From Bacteroidales bacterium (GTDB lineage Bacteria > Bacteroidota > Bacteroidia > Bacteroidales > UBA932), in NCBI GenBank assembly GCA_009777095.1, contig WRMN01000003.1, positions 62,001 through 126,000 of the forward strand: DNA of 64,000 nt, read 5' to 3'. Each line of letters starts with the position of its first letter. Position 1 is the stretch's first letter. The notes beneath the pieces are model-generated. The model worked only from the letters and a program-made list of their open reading frames with translations. It was not told the origin of the DNA and searched no databases. The translations under genes were made by a program, and so were the position numbers. This document shows positions 10,222-20,624 of the stretch, piece by piece.

Positions 10222-10989
10222 TCAATGTTGCGTTTTCATTTTTATAAAGAAGGCATTGTATTGGTCTAAGCAATCGCGCAGCATGTCGCTTACTCCGTTG
10301 CTGGTAATGGTTCCTCCGGAAATGGCGTCAACGGCATGCGGGTCGTTCTTCGGAGCGCCGCCTTTCATCAACTTCACGGAAACGAATGTTTGCCCCGTGA
10401 ATATTTTTTTGCCGATAAACTGCTGTGCGAAGGCTTTTTCGGCAATCTCTGCGCCCAGTCCGGGAGTTTCCCCTTTATGGTCGAATACGGCGCCGAAAAT
10501 AGTGTCGAAATCGTCATTCAGCGAGAGGTAGCCCCAAATAGGCCCCCAAAGGCCCATGCCTCGGACAGGGATAATGTATTTCAGCGCGCCGTTATCCTCT
10601 TCACACACAAATACAGGCAAGCGGAGTTCAGCGCGCAGTCTTTCTTTCTCATCTTCATTAGCTTTTATAACCGTTTTGATTTTATTATATTCTTCCGTCA
10701 TGTCAATGAGAAAAGCATCGCCGTCCTGTTTATTGCCTGCGCCGTCAACAATAAAACTATCAACAATATATTTGTCGTAGGCGCTTTCTACAAAATCATT
10801 CTTGCTTTTTGCCTCGCTTAGGCCTGTATCTTTACTCACAGAAGCAAGAATGTTGAGTTTTTTCTCAATTTCTATATTTTTTTCCTGCGGTTTTTTCAAT
10901 ACTAATGCGGCAGTAGCAAGGGCTGCGGCTACTACAATCACTAATATTGAAGCGTAAATAAAAGTATAGGTATTACTGTCTTTATTCAT
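10222..10989 (-). CDS. nqrC: Na+-NQR subunit C
   Basis: FMN-binding SGGTITSNGV motif (S(T)GAT/T-type flavinylation site), gene order. Confidence 0.95.
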   Translation of the reverse strand: MNKDSNTYTFIYASILVIVVAAALATAALVLKKPQEKNIEIEKKLNILASVSKDTGLSEAKSKNDFVESAYDKYIVDSFIVDGAGNKQDGDAFLIDMTEEYNKIKTVIKANEDEKERLRAELRLPVFVCEEDNGALKYIIPVRGMGLWGPIWGYLSLNDDFDTIFGAVFDHKGETPGLGAEIAEKAFAQQFIGKKIFTGQTFVSVKLMKGGAPKNDPHAVDAISGGTITSNGVSDMLRDCLDQYNAFFIKMKTQH

Positions 10990-10993
10990 AATC

Positions 10994-12142
10994 TTAAATT
11001 TTTACACGTTTTAAACGGCGGCGGATATTAGCTTCTACCACATAATGGTCGATGAGGGGGGCAAAGGCGTTCATAAAGAGGATAGCCAACATCATGCCTT
11101 CGGGGTAGCCCATATTGAATACCCTGATGATAACAGTAAATGCGCCAATCAGGAAGCCGTAAATCCATTTGCCGATTTCAGTCTGCGTCCCTGTTACAGG
11201 GTCGGTGGCCATAAATACGGCGCCAAAGGCAAAGCCGCCCATTATCAAGTGCATATATGGCGCTATTTCCATGTACGGATTGGCGGCGGTAAAATTAAGC
11301 AAATAACCGATGCCCAATGCGCCGAGCACGCACGACAACATTATTTTCCAGCTTCCTACACCGGTATAAATAAGAATGGCGGCGCCGATGAGAATAGCTA
11401 AGGTAGAAGTTTCGCCTATAGAGCCCGGAATAAATCCGAAAAACATATCGGCAATAGACGGCATCTGCTCGCCTGCTGCGGCCTGCGCCAATGGAGTAGC
11501 TCCCGAAAAACCGTCAATAATGCCTTCATTCGCGCTTAATCCGACTATCCATACCTTGTTGCCGGAAATATGCGAGGGATAAGAGAAGAATACAAAAGCG
11601 CGCGCCAGCAAAGCAGGGTTGAAAATGTTCATGCCCGTTCCACCAAACACTTCTTTTCCTATAATTACCGCAAAGGCAGTGGCCAAGCCTACCATCCATA
11701 AGGGGCAATCTATTGGCATAATCAGAGGAATCAACATGCCGGTAACTAAAAATCCCTCGTTCACTTCGTGCCCGCGGATTTGCGCCGAGATAAATTCAAT
11801 GCCTAAGCCAACCACATAAGACACGATAATGATAGGCAGCACTTTTAGAAAACCAAACCAGAACATGCCCCAGAAAGTCATCTCGGCTGCTGTGGATAGA
11901 TTGTGCTGATAGCCTGTATTCCACATGCCGAACAGCATTGCGGGCGTTAGCGCTATAAGCACTACGGTCATGGTATGCTTCAGGTCATTGACGTCGCGGA
12001 TATGAGCGCCGGATCTTGCTGTAGTATTAGGTACAAACAGGAAGGTCTCTATTGCATCAAAAGTAGAATGGAACATCTTGAGTTTTCCATCTTTTTCAAA
12101 GGCAGGCTTTATCCTGTCTAAAAATTTACGTAAAAAATTCAT
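10994..12142 (-). CDS. nqrB: Na+-NQR subunit B
   Basis: Membrane protein with DGFSGATPLAQA flavinylation motif. Confidence 0.96.
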   Translation of the reverse strand: MNFLRKFLDRIKPAFEKDGKLKMFHSTFDAIETFLFVPNTTARSGAHIRDVNDLKHTMTVVLIALTPAMLFGMWNTGYQHNLSTAAEMTFWGMFWFGFLKVLPIIIVSYVVGLGIEFISAQIRGHEVNEGFLVTGMLIPLIMPIDCPLWMVGLATAFAVIIGKEVFGGTGMNIFNPALLARAFVFFSYPSHISGNKVWIVGLSANEGIIDGFSGATPLAQAAAGEQMPSIADMFFGFIPGSIGETSTLAILIGAAILIYTGVGSWKIMLSCVLGALGIGYLLNFTAANPYMEIAPYMHLIMGGFAFGAVFMATDPVTGTQTEIGKWIYGFLIGAFTVIIRVFNMGYPEGMMLAILFMNAFAPLIDHYVVEANIRRRLKRVKI

Positions 12143-12153
12143 CTACATCAATA

Positions 12154-13515
12154 TTAAATATGATCGTCCATTTCTTTAATCATCAGGTTGATCCCTTGAC
12201 GTATAATGTCCTGTACATCAATTTTTGAGGTACACACAAATTCGCATAAGGCCAAGTCTTCTTCAACCACTTCATAGATGCCTAATTGTTCCATCTTGTC
12301 AATATCTTCGGCCAAAATGGCTTTTAACAGATACACAGGATAGATGTCCATAGGCAATACTTTTTCATACTCGCCGTTCATCACAAAGGCGCGTTGTCCG
12401 CCGTTGATATTAGTGTCGAGTGCATATTCTTTTTTGGGAAATATCCACGAAAAATAACTGCGTGAAACGCTGAATTTTTTCATTCGGAAAGGATTAGCCC
12501 AGCCGAGAAATTCATAATAGTCGCCTTCGGGAATAACGCTAATCATGTTGTCGTAGAAACTCAGGTGTCCGTTAGGCCCGACATTGGCGCCTGTAAGTAC
12601 ATTGCCGCTGATGTAGCGCACAGGTTTATCCTTGCAGAGATGTTCATGAATAACCGCAATATTAGCGCCGTCAATGATGCGAAAATAGCGAGGTTTTTTG
12701 ACCTCTGAACCTGCTAATGCAATTACCTTTGACACATCATAAATACCTTTCAGGAAAAGGCGTCCGAGCGAAACAATGTGCTGCGGCGTAATAGTCCACA
12801 CAACTTCCCCTTTGTTAATGGGCGAAATATGGTGTATCTGAGTTCCTACGTTTCCGGACGGGTGCGGGCCTGCGAAAGCATGTGTGGTAATGCCTTTAAT
12901 TTTGGGAATAATGCTGGTAGCCGAAGGATTTTCGGTAATCCCTACATGAATGTTGTCGCAGAGTTTACGCAAGACATCAATTCCTTTTTGAAAAGCCTCG
13001 GTTTCGCCGTTCAGCACGTATTCCAAATCGGGCGCTAAGGGTGCCGTGTCGAAACAGGAAATAAAAATGGCTTTAGGAGTATCAGTAGGGCGAGCCACTA
13101 TGCCATAGGGCCGTTGCTTAATAAAAGGCCATACGCCGCTCTCTAACAGAAAGGCGATTAATTCCTCGCGCGAGATGGAATTAAGCGCTTTAATGTTATG
13201 TTGAAGGTGTTGTTGTTCCGCTGCGGGACTTACGGTTACAGCTAATAACTTCCGCTTGTCGCCGCGGACAATCTCTTTGACTGTGCCGCTTATCGGCGAC
13301 ACAAAATTAATTTCAGGGCAATGTTTATCCACAAATAAGGCTGTGCCTGCCAGCACCGCATCGCCTTCCTTTACTACAAGTTTAGGCGTTAAATTTTGAA
13401 AATCGCTTGGCTTAACCGCATAATCCATCGATAAGGGAAACTTGCCGAGCACCTTTTCCGCACTTCCTTTGAGTGTAATATCTAACCCTTTATGTATTTT
13501 TATGACTTTTGACAT
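12154..13515 (-). CDS. nqrA: Na+-NQR subunit A
   Basis: MSKVIKIHKGLDITLKGSAEKV...; first gene of nqrABCDEF. Confidence 0.96.
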   Translation of the reverse strand: MSKVIKIHKGLDITLKGSAEKVLGKFPLSMDYAVKPSDFQNLTPKLVVKEGDAVLAGTALFVDKHCPEINFVSPISGTVKEIVRGDKRKLLAVTVSPAAEQQHLQHNIKALNSISREELIAFLLESGVWPFIKQRPYGIVARPTDTPKAIFISCFDTAPLAPDLEYVLNGETEAFQKGIDVLRKLCDNIHVGITENPSATSIIPKIKGITTHAFAGPHPSGNVGTQIHHISPINKGEVVWTITPQHIVSLGRLFLKGIYDVSKVIALAGSEVKKPRYFRIIDGANIAVIHEHLCKDKPVRYISGNVLTGANVGPNGHLSFYDNMISVIPEGDYYEFLGWANPFRMKKFSVSRSYFSWIFPKKEYALDTNINGGQRAFVMNGEYEKVLPMDIYPVYLLKAILAEDIDKMEQLGIYEVVEEDLALCEFVCTSKIDVQDIIRQGINLMIKEMDDHI

Positions 13516-13548
13516 AAAATAATGTTTAACTCAACAAATATACGTATA

Positions 13549-15207
13549 TTATACGTTTTGATACATGAAACGTTTAATGCTGCGTTTCGGCGTTTTTTCA
13601 AATTCTTCAGGAAATAGGTTTACAGCAGCAATTTGCGCATAAGCCGGAAGCTCTTCGTTTACTTTGACGCGGATTTCTTCCATAATGCGCGGTAAATCAT
13701 CAACAGCTATGTTATTGGCAGTAGCCTGTTCGTAATCGGGATAAATCAAGGCTATTAATTTTCCTTCTTTTTTAATTACTAACGATTCTCCGACGTAGGG
13801 CATATTGTTGATAACTTCTTCCAATTCTTCGGGATAGATATTTTGTCCGGAAGAACCTAAGATCATGCTCTTATTCCTGCCTCGAATATACACATATCCT
13901 TTGGCGTCCATCACGGCCAAATCTCCTGTTTTCAGCCAGCCGTCTTCCGTAAATGTTTCCTTGGTGGCTTCTTCGTTACGATAATACCCCAACATCACAT
14001 TATCGCCTTTTACTAATATTTCTCCGGGAATATTGATCGGATCGGGTGAATCAATTTTCACCTCCATATTGACAACAGCCTTACCGCAGGAATACAATGG
14101 AGAGCAACTCCAATCTTCGTAGGTGATAATAGGGCCGCATTCGGTCATGCCGTAACCTACGGTGTATCTGAAACCGATTTTTTTAAAGAAGGCTTCGGCC
14201 TCATGGTTGAAAGAGGCGCCGCCAATGATAATTTCAAGGAAATTATTACCAAATACGTTATTGAGGGAAGTAAGAATTTTCTTTTTAATTTGTTGATCAA
14301 TAACAGGTAGCTTTAGCAGCATTTTAATACTGGTCTTCTGTAGAAGAGGCTGTAGTTTTTTCTTGTATATTTTTTCAATAATCAAGGGAACGGAGACTAC
14401 AACCTTAGGCTTAATGTCGGCAAAGGCGTCCATAATGATTTTCGGCGTAGGCACACGGGTAAGGAAGTGTACGTGGCAGCCTGCCGACATCTCATAAATA
14501 AACTCAAACATCATGCCGTACATGTGCGCCATAGGCAGCATGGCTACCACCGAGCAGCCTCTGGTGAGTTCCGGGAGCACTTCACGGGCAAATTCCAAGT
14601 TCGAAGATAAACTTCGATACGGAAGCATTACCCCCTTAGAAAAACCGGTGGTTCCTGAAGTATAATTGATAATAGCAAGTTCTTCCGGCTCATCGTGGTG
14701 ATAGGATACATGCTCAGAACGGAAATTTTTCGGATATTTTTTGCCGAACAGTTCGTTCAACCGCTCACGAGCAGCATTAATAGAAGGACGGCGGGAGTGA
14801 ACAATGGAAAAATCGCCTGTAACCACTATAGCTTCGAGGTTAGGCATTTCCCGTTCATTGATAGATTCCCACACAACGCTTCCAACAAACAAAATACGCG
14901 ATTCCGAATGATTGACAATGTGGTGAATATTGTCGGGTTTAAATTCATGCAGGATAGGTACAGCAACGGCGCCATAAGTAAGCGTGGCAAAGAACACTAC
15001 GCCCCAGTTGGCTTGATTACGGCCGCAAATGGCTACCTTGTCGCCCTTTTTTAAACCACATACTTCAAATAAAATGTGTAATTTGGCAATACGGCGTGCA
15101 ACATCTTTATATTGCAGGGTTGTCCCATTGTAGTCCGACAAGGCAGGCAAGTTCCAATTATTTTTGAAACTTTGCTCAATTTGTTCCAGAAAACTGTGTT
15201 TTTCCAT
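13549..15207 (-). CDS. AMP-dependent synthetase/ligase (long-chain acyl-CoA ligase-like)
   Basis: INYTSGTTGFSKGVMLPY, GYGMTECGP, GWLKTGDLAVMDAKGYVYIRGR motifs. Confidence 0.93.
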   Translation of the reverse strand: MEKHSFLEQIEQSFKNNWNLPALSDYNGTTLQYKDVARRIAKLHILFEVCGLKKGDKVAICGRNQANWGVVFFATLTYGAVAVPILHEFKPDNIHHIVNHSESRILFVGSVVWESINEREMPNLEAIVVTGDFSIVHSRRPSINAARERLNELFGKKYPKNFRSEHVSYHHDEPEELAIINYTSGTTGFSKGVMLPYRSLSSNLEFAREVLPELTRGCSVVAMLPMAHMYGMMFEFIYEMSAGCHVHFLTRVPTPKIIMDAFADIKPKVVVSVPLIIEKIYKKKLQPLLQKTSIKMLLKLPVIDQQIKKKILTSLNNVFGNNFLEIIIGGASFNHEAEAFFKKIGFRYTVGYGMTECGPIITYEDWSCSPLYSCGKAVVNMEVKIDSPDPINIPGEILVKGDNVMLGYYRNEEATKETFTEDGWLKTGDLAVMDAKGYVYIRGRNKSMILGSSGQNIYPEELEEVINNMPYVGESLVIKKEGKLIALIYPDYEQATANNIAVDDLPRIMEEIRVKVNEELPAYAQIAAVNLFPEEFEKTPKRSIKRFMYQNV

Positions 15208-15233
15208 ATTATTAAGGTTTTTTGGGTTTTACT

Positions 15234-17063
15234 TTATTCAAATGCTTGCAGCGAACATAAACGATGATAAATGCCGTCTTGCAGAGCGATTAGTTCGGAA
15301 TGTGTGCCTGTTTCTTTTATTTCTCCTTTTTGAAGAACAATTATTTGATCGGCATGTTGTATGGTTGACAGACGGTGAGCTATCACTATTGATGTTCTGT
15401 TTTTCATTAAATTGGTAAGGGCGTCCTGCACTAACCGTTCGCTTTCGGTATCTAACGACGAGGTGGCCTCGTCGAGAATAAGAATAGGAGGGTTTTTAAG
15501 TACGGCGCGGGCTATGGAAATACGTTGCTTTTGTCCGCCAGACAATTTGCCGCCGCGGTCGCCTATATTGCTTTGATAGCCTTGTTCGAGTTCCATAATA
15601 AATTCATGGGCATTGGCAATTTTTGCAGCTTCTATAATTGCTTCTTCCGAAACATTTTCCATGCCAAAGGCTATGTTGTTGTGAATGGTATCGTTGAACA
15701 GTATCGGCTCTTGGTTGACAACCCCGATAAGGTTCATTAATTGCTTAGGCTGATATTGACGTATATCAATGCCGTCAACTAATATTGCTCCCGATGTTAC
15801 ATCATAAAAACGAGGAATTAAGTCCGCCATAGTGGTTTTTCCTGCACCGGAAGGGCCAACAACGGCATACATCTTTCCTTTATTGAAAGGAATGTTGATA
15901 TTGTGTAAAACAGGCGAAGATTGATAAGTAAAACAAACATTTTTAAATTCGATGTTATTTTTAAAACTACTAATCTCAATAGGACTTGCTGTTTTTGTAA
16001 TGACTATGGGGGTGTCTATAATTTCAAAAATGCGGTCGGCCGATGCCATACCTTTTTTGATGTCGGTGTAAGCTGTTGCAATGCTTTTTAAGGGAACCAA
16101 TATTTGATAGTAAAAAACGAGATAAACTATAAAACTGCTTACGGTAAAAGCGCTTTTAGCATTAAGAATCCACCAGCCTCCGAATAAAAGAATAACCATA
16201 GCAATGGTTATGCCCAAAAATTCGGAGAGAGGCGATGCTAATTCTTGCTTATAACAAATATTGCGATGTAAATTTGTTTGTTCGCGGTTGATAATTCTGA
16301 ATTTCTTGCGTACATATTGCTGACCGTTGAAAGCTTTGATGATTCTTGCGCCTGAAATACTTTCTTCAATCATAGCTAATAATTGTCCCAATATCGCTTG
16401 AGCCTTTGTTGCAGCTGCACGCAATTTTCTGGTTACTCTACTGATTAATAAAGCGGACAAGGGAAGGATTACCAAGGTTATAATCGTAAGTTGGTACGAC
16501 ATATAAAATAAGGCAATAAAATACCCTAAGATAAGAAAAGGCTCTCTTAAAACAACGTGAAATGATTTTATGACATTGGCCTGTACCTCGGTAATATCAT
16601 TGGACATTACGGAAATAATATCTCCTTTCTTTTTTTTATTAAAGTAAGCAATATCTAACCGTGTAATTTTATCCATTAAGGCTTCGCGGATTTTAAAAAT
16701 TACTTCCGTTCTCAGTGAGGCCATGACGCATTGTCCGCCATATTTAAGCAAATTCGACAGGAAAGAAGCGAAAATCACCGCAATGGCTACAAAAATCAAT
16801 GCGCCCATTCGTCCGTAAGCCTGCACTATTTGGGTGAAATAATAATTGAATATTTCGATGATATAATCTATGCTGAAAGTAAAGCTTGGCGCTTGTTTTA
16901 CTATGCTCATGGCATTGGGGTCAAAAACCACGTCAAGCAAGGGCTTAATGAGGGCAAAATTGACCATTCCAAAAATCATGCCGAAAAAAGTAAACACAAC
17001 ATATTGCGGACAATATTTAGAATAAGGACGGGCAAAGGATAATAAACGACTCAGCTTTCTCAT
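15234..17063 (-). CDS. ABC transporter, fused permease/ATPase (MsbA-like)
   Basis: Six-TM domain plus Walker A GPSGAGKTT, signature LSGGQKQRISIARA, Walker B ILILDEATSSLD. Confidence 0.93.
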   Translation of the reverse strand: MRKLSRLLSFARPYSKYCPQYVVFTFFGMIFGMVNFALIKPLLDVVFDPNAMSIVKQAPSFTFSIDYIIEIFNYYFTQIVQAYGRMGALIFVAIAVIFASFLSNLLKYGGQCVMASLRTEVIFKIREALMDKITRLDIAYFNKKKKGDIISVMSNDITEVQANVIKSFHVVLREPFLILGYFIALFYMSYQLTIITLVILPLSALLISRVTRKLRAAATKAQAILGQLLAMIEESISGARIIKAFNGQQYVRKKFRIINREQTNLHRNICYKQELASPLSEFLGITIAMVILLFGGWWILNAKSAFTVSSFIVYLVFYYQILVPLKSIATAYTDIKKGMASADRIFEIIDTPIVITKTASPIEISSFKNNIEFKNVCFTYQSSPVLHNINIPFNKGKMYAVVGPSGAGKTTMADLIPRFYDVTSGAILVDGIDIRQYQPKQLMNLIGVVNQEPILFNDTIHNNIAFGMENVSEEAIIEAAKIANAHEFIMELEQGYQSNIGDRGGKLSGGQKQRISIARAVLKNPPILILDEATSSLDTESERLVQDALTNLMKNRTSIVIAHRLSTIQHADQIIVLQKGEIKETGTHSELIALQDGIYHRLCSLQAFE

Positions 17064-17085
17064 AAATAGGACGTGTTAGTACTGT

Positions 17086-17319
17086 TCAAATTATTTCTTC
17101 GTATTCAACATAATCGCCTACATTCTTATCAATCTTCTTTTCGGCAGTAATTGTCCGATTGACATTGATTGTTCCTTCTTTTTGGGCTTGTTGCTGCGCC
17201 TTCCCGAATTGCTTTTTTGTCATATTTTTAACCATGTATAGTAAAAAAACAGGCATCAATCGCTTCATTAACCATTGAAGAATTATGATAACCAGAAGTA
17301 TGATGAATAATGTTCTCAT
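17086..17319 (-). CDS. Small membrane protein, DUF4834-like
   Basis: TM helix then KKIDKNVGDYVEYEEI C-terminus typical of the family. Confidence 0.65.
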   Translation of the reverse strand: MRTLFIILLVIIILQWLMKRLMPVFLLYMVKNMTKKQFGKAQQQAQKEGTINVNRTITAEKKIDKNVGDYVEYEEII

Positions 17320-17323
17320 TTTG

Positions 17324-19429
17324 CTATTTAAGTTCTACTTTGCCGTTATTCAGGTAAATAATAGTAGTTTTACCATCTTTGGAAATCTTAAGTGCACGAG
17401 GTTGCTTTTGCACGGTAATAGTGCTGCCCGACTCAAGCGTTACTGTCGATTGTAAGGTTACAGGGAAAGGTTTTACGACGCTTCCATTGCGGTCATATAA
17501 ATATAATTTTCCTCCGGCAACAAATAAACATTGCAGTTTTTTATTGTTCAGAAAGTCTATTTGTATTACGGGACCTGTAATCGGAGAAGAAAATTGTTTT
17601 TGCCATAACAGCTTTTCTGCTTTTGACCGTAAGGCAATGTTGTTGTTGCTGTATTGAATAAACCATTCTTTTTGTTTGGTATAGTGATTAATGACTTCCA
17701 CCCGCAAAAGTTCGGTTACTTTATTACTGCCGACAGTACCTCCTGTTGTTGCAGGCGAAACTGCATTTTTCGTTGTGTCGACAGGTTCAATCGCTAATGG
17801 CTCGGTAGAAAAAAAGGTGAAAAAGTTTACAAAGAATTTATCGTTTTCAGGATACAATTGCAGGGCATGTACATTGCTCTCATATTGCATAGACAACTCT
17901 CTGAAACTTTCTTGAATATGTTTGTTGAAAAAGCCTAAGAGCGCCTTCCCTGCCTGTTGTGGGGAGCGTAACAATAACATGATATTGCTATTGTTATTAA
18001 AATATGTTTTTGCATTAGTTTGCAGCAACTGTTTTTTTAATGAATTTTTAAAAGAAGTTTTGGCTAAATTTTTCAATACATTGCTGTCGTCCGAAAAATA
18101 AAAAAAGTTATCAATAAGGGTGAAATAGCTGTCGTTGCCGTTAAAAAGTACAGTGTCGATGGTTGTTCCCAGCAAACCCTTAGCAGGATTTCGGTAAATA
18201 GAAATGTTTCGGTTTTCAAATTTTTCCTGCGACTCAACGAAGATTTGCTTTTGCTCTTTTGGCAGTATTTCTTGCAGTTGTTCCAAAGCATATTTTGGAT
18301 TATTGCTTTTTATTATTGATACTTGGTAAGTTTCAATACCGTAAGTAAGATATGCAAGGGCTATTTCGGCAGGAGATAAAGCAATAAATAAATCGGCGGA
18401 TTTGCTATTGATACTGTTGTCTAATGTGTTCCTTCTACTTCTGTAACTGTCCAATTCCTTATGCTTTTCAAGATAGTCGGCATAATCGGTTAAAAAAGTT
18501 TCGGGATTACTTAAGGTGAAACTAAGCAGAAAAGTGGTATTTACAGGTAAAGCGTCCCAGACTTCAACATTGTTGCTTCCTTGGTTTAACAATACGGAAA
18601 GAAATTTGTTATTGGTAAATGAAGGAAAAGTAAATCCATTGATTTGAATGAGTTGGGGACTTATGTTGCCATCTAAAACCGTCCAATCGCTGCACTGTCT
18701 CAAGAACTGATTGGCTTTAGCCAATGGGGGTTCATTTTCTATATTAACCAGCAGCCGATTGAGTTCTTTATGGCTAATACATATACCTGCGTTATTATCT
18801 CCCAAAGCCTTGATTACGCTCGCAAAATGAGCGTTATGACGTTCTAAGGACTCACCACTGTCGCCTTGCCGTATGGCTGATTGCAGCACAGTGTTAGAAG
18901 TGCAAATAAGGGCTACTCCTTTAATGTAAGCAATATAGAGGCTTTCCTTGCCGAAAGGCAGGGCATATATTTTAGTGTTATAATAGGCGGTAATATCGGA
19001 AGTTTGCAGGTGTCGTTTGAGGAGCTCTTCCCAACTGCCAACATCTACAGACGGAGGTAATGCGATGCAACAAAGTAAGGCAATCTCATTTTTTCCGGAA
19101 GGGTGTGCTGAAATGCTGGCCTCTGACCTTAAAATCTCTGCAAGCGTTTCATCATTCGATAGAGAACAGAGATTATGCAGCCATGCTGCAAGAGGAGCAG
19201 GTTTGGTAAGAAAAGTTTTCCACACCGCAGCGCTGTCGGCGATTGCTTTGTCAATGAACGAAAGCTCCTTGAACTTGGCAATAAATATAGCATCATAAGG
19301 AATTGATGCTATGGTAGTTATGCTTGTTGTTTGTTTTGAGGACTGAGGCTTGCGCAATAGCCAAAAAGCGCCTCCGAGACAAGCTAAAATACTAATGCTT
19401 AAAATGATGATTATACGTTTTCTATTCAT
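17324..19429 (-). CDS. Conserved hypothetical membrane-anchored protein (DUF3352-like)
   Basis: Start most likely MNRKRIIIILS (19429), N-terminal TM helix, large extracytoplasmic domain. Confidence 0.7.
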   Translation of the reverse strand: MNRKRIIIILSISILACLGGAFWLLRKPQSSKQTTSITTIASIPYDAIFIAKFKELSFIDKAIADSAAVWKTFLTKPAPLAAWLHNLCSLSNDETLAEILRSEASISAHPSGKNEIALLCCIALPPSVDVGSWEELLKRHLQTSDITAYYNTKIYALPFGKESLYIAYIKGVALICTSNTVLQSAIRQGDSGESLERHNAHFASVIKALGDNNAGICISHKELNRLLVNIENEPPLAKANQFLRQCSDWTVLDGNISPQLIQINGFTFPSFTNNKFLSVLLNQGSNNVEVWDALPVNTTFLLSFTLSNPETFLTDYADYLEKHKELDSYRSRRNTLDNSINSKSADLFIALSPAEIALAYLTYGIETYQVSIIKSNNPKYALEQLQEILPKEQKQIFVESQEKFENRNISIYRNPAKGLLGTTIDTVLFNGNDSYFTLIDNFFYFSDDSNVLKNLAKTSFKNSLKKQLLQTNAKTYFNNNSNIMLLLRSPQQAGKALLGFFNKHIQESFRELSMQYESNVHALQLYPENDKFFVNFFTFFSTEPLAIEPVDTTKNAVSPATTGGTVGSNKVTELLRVEVINHYTKQKEWFIQYSNNNIALRSKAEKLLWQKQFSSPITGPVIQIDFLNNKKLQCLFVAGGKLYLYDRNGSVVKPFPVTLQSTVTLESGSTITVQKQPRALKISKDGKTTIIYLNNGKVELK

Positions 19430-19512
19430 GCTAATCGCCCTTAAGAATAATATGCTAAAAACTGACAAATATAGCAATTTTTTATAAATTTGCAGCCTGA
19501 AAGAATGAAAAA

Positions 19513-20046
19513 ATGAAATCAGCTATTACTGTAACCTTTGTTTTATTATCCTTAACCCTTTATGCTCAGCAAGATGAGTATTTTGAGGCTTTCTCTCTGG
19601 CTTACACTAAGTTACAAGAGTCAACGCAAGAATATGTAAATTTTTTGTCTGATAATAAGATAGATAGTTCTTGTGTGGCATTAGAAGAAATTACTCGTCA
19701 ATACCGTACCATGTTAAAGCTATATGATGAGATTGCTTTCAAATACCGCCACGACGCCTCTTTTGATACCCTGTCGCGGCCTATTTATACTGCTACATTT
19801 GAGGAGATTGACACCTTATTGCAACCATACGCCTTATTGGTTCAAATGAAAACAATGGTGCAGGTAATGGTTGATATAGAGCGCGAAGGTTTTCCTAAAA
19901 ATGATAGAAAAGTTGTAAGCGCCATTGAAGCATTATATTTTCAGGATTATTTTCACCCTAATTTTCTGGATAATTCATTGGAAGGAAATATCTTGCGCAA
20001 ACAACTGCAAGGCATGCGGGCCTATATTGCGAGAAAGTACAGGTAA
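19513..20046 (+). CDS. Hypothetical exported protein
   Basis: Signal peptide MKSAITVTFVLLSLTLYAQ; 177 aa. Confidence 0.7.
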   Translation: MKSAITVTFVLLSLTLYAQQDEYFEAFSLAYTKLQESTQEYVNFLSDNKIDSSCVALEEITRQYRTMLKLYDEIAFKYRHDASFDTLSRPIYTATFEEIDTLLQPYALLVQMKTMVQVMVDIEREGFPKNDRKVVSAIEALYFQDYFHPNFLDNSLEGNILRKQLQGMRAYIARKYR

Positions 20047-20165
20047 TGATGTAAGTACCCTGCAAAACAGTTGATAATGAATGTTCGCATTCAATTGCTT
20101 AATTAAATCACGGTATAGGAACCCGCTGTATGATTTAAAAAACATCAATGCTAATTTCCCTTCTG

Positions 20166-20270
20166 TTAAGCATTGGAGCTAAAAAACTTTTTACCTGCTT
20201 TGGTGTGGTCAAAAATATACAAACCCAAAGCAAAAACACAAAAAACAGCACCTACAATAATTGCTTCCAT
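20166..20270 (-). CDS. Small membrane protein (34 aa)
   Basis: Read from sequence: MEAIIVGAVFCVFALGLYIFDHTKAGKKFFSSNA*; directly downstream of another small membrane ORF on the same strand. Confidence 0.5.
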   Translation of the reverse strand: MEAIIVGAVFCVFALGLYIFDHTKAGKKFFSSNA

Positions 20271-20277
20271 ATCTTTT

Positions 20278-20454
20278 CTATTTTTTATCTTTAATAAAAT
20301 ACAATCCCAAAGAAAATCCAACAGCCACAATGATAGTTCCTACTATGTAAACAGCCCATTTATGTTCAAAACTTCCTAAGAAAGAAGATATTAAAACAGC
20401 CGTAGCTACATACTTGGCTATATCCATAAACCATTTGCCTACTTCTTTTTTCAT
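20278..20454 (-). CDS. Small membrane protein, DUF6722-like (58 aa)
   Basis: Read from sequence: MKKEVGKWFMDIAKYVATAVLISSFLGSFEHKWAVYIVGTIIVAVGFSLGLYFIKDKK*; two TM helices; below the ORF-track cutoff. Confidence 0.65.
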   Translation of the reverse strand: MKKEVGKWFMDIAKYVATAVLISSFLGSFEHKWAVYIVGTIIVAVGFSLGLYFIKDKK

Positions 20455-20528
20455 TTTCTGAATTTTTTACAAAGATAATACTTTTTTGTAACTAAAGTGC
20501 AAACATCGGCAAATATCCCTACAAATAA

Positions 20529-20562
20529 AAAGCCTCAACTTGTTGATTGTTGAGGCTTTCTC
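20529..20562. terminator. Intrinsic terminator-like hairpin
   Basis: aaagcctcaac-ttgttgatt-gttgaggcttt, 11-bp perfect stem. Confidence 0.6.
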
Positions 20563-20624
20563 TTTAGCCAAGGATACGATTTAATTTTACCCAAACGTGC
20601 CAATCGTAAATCAGCAAGCAGTGA

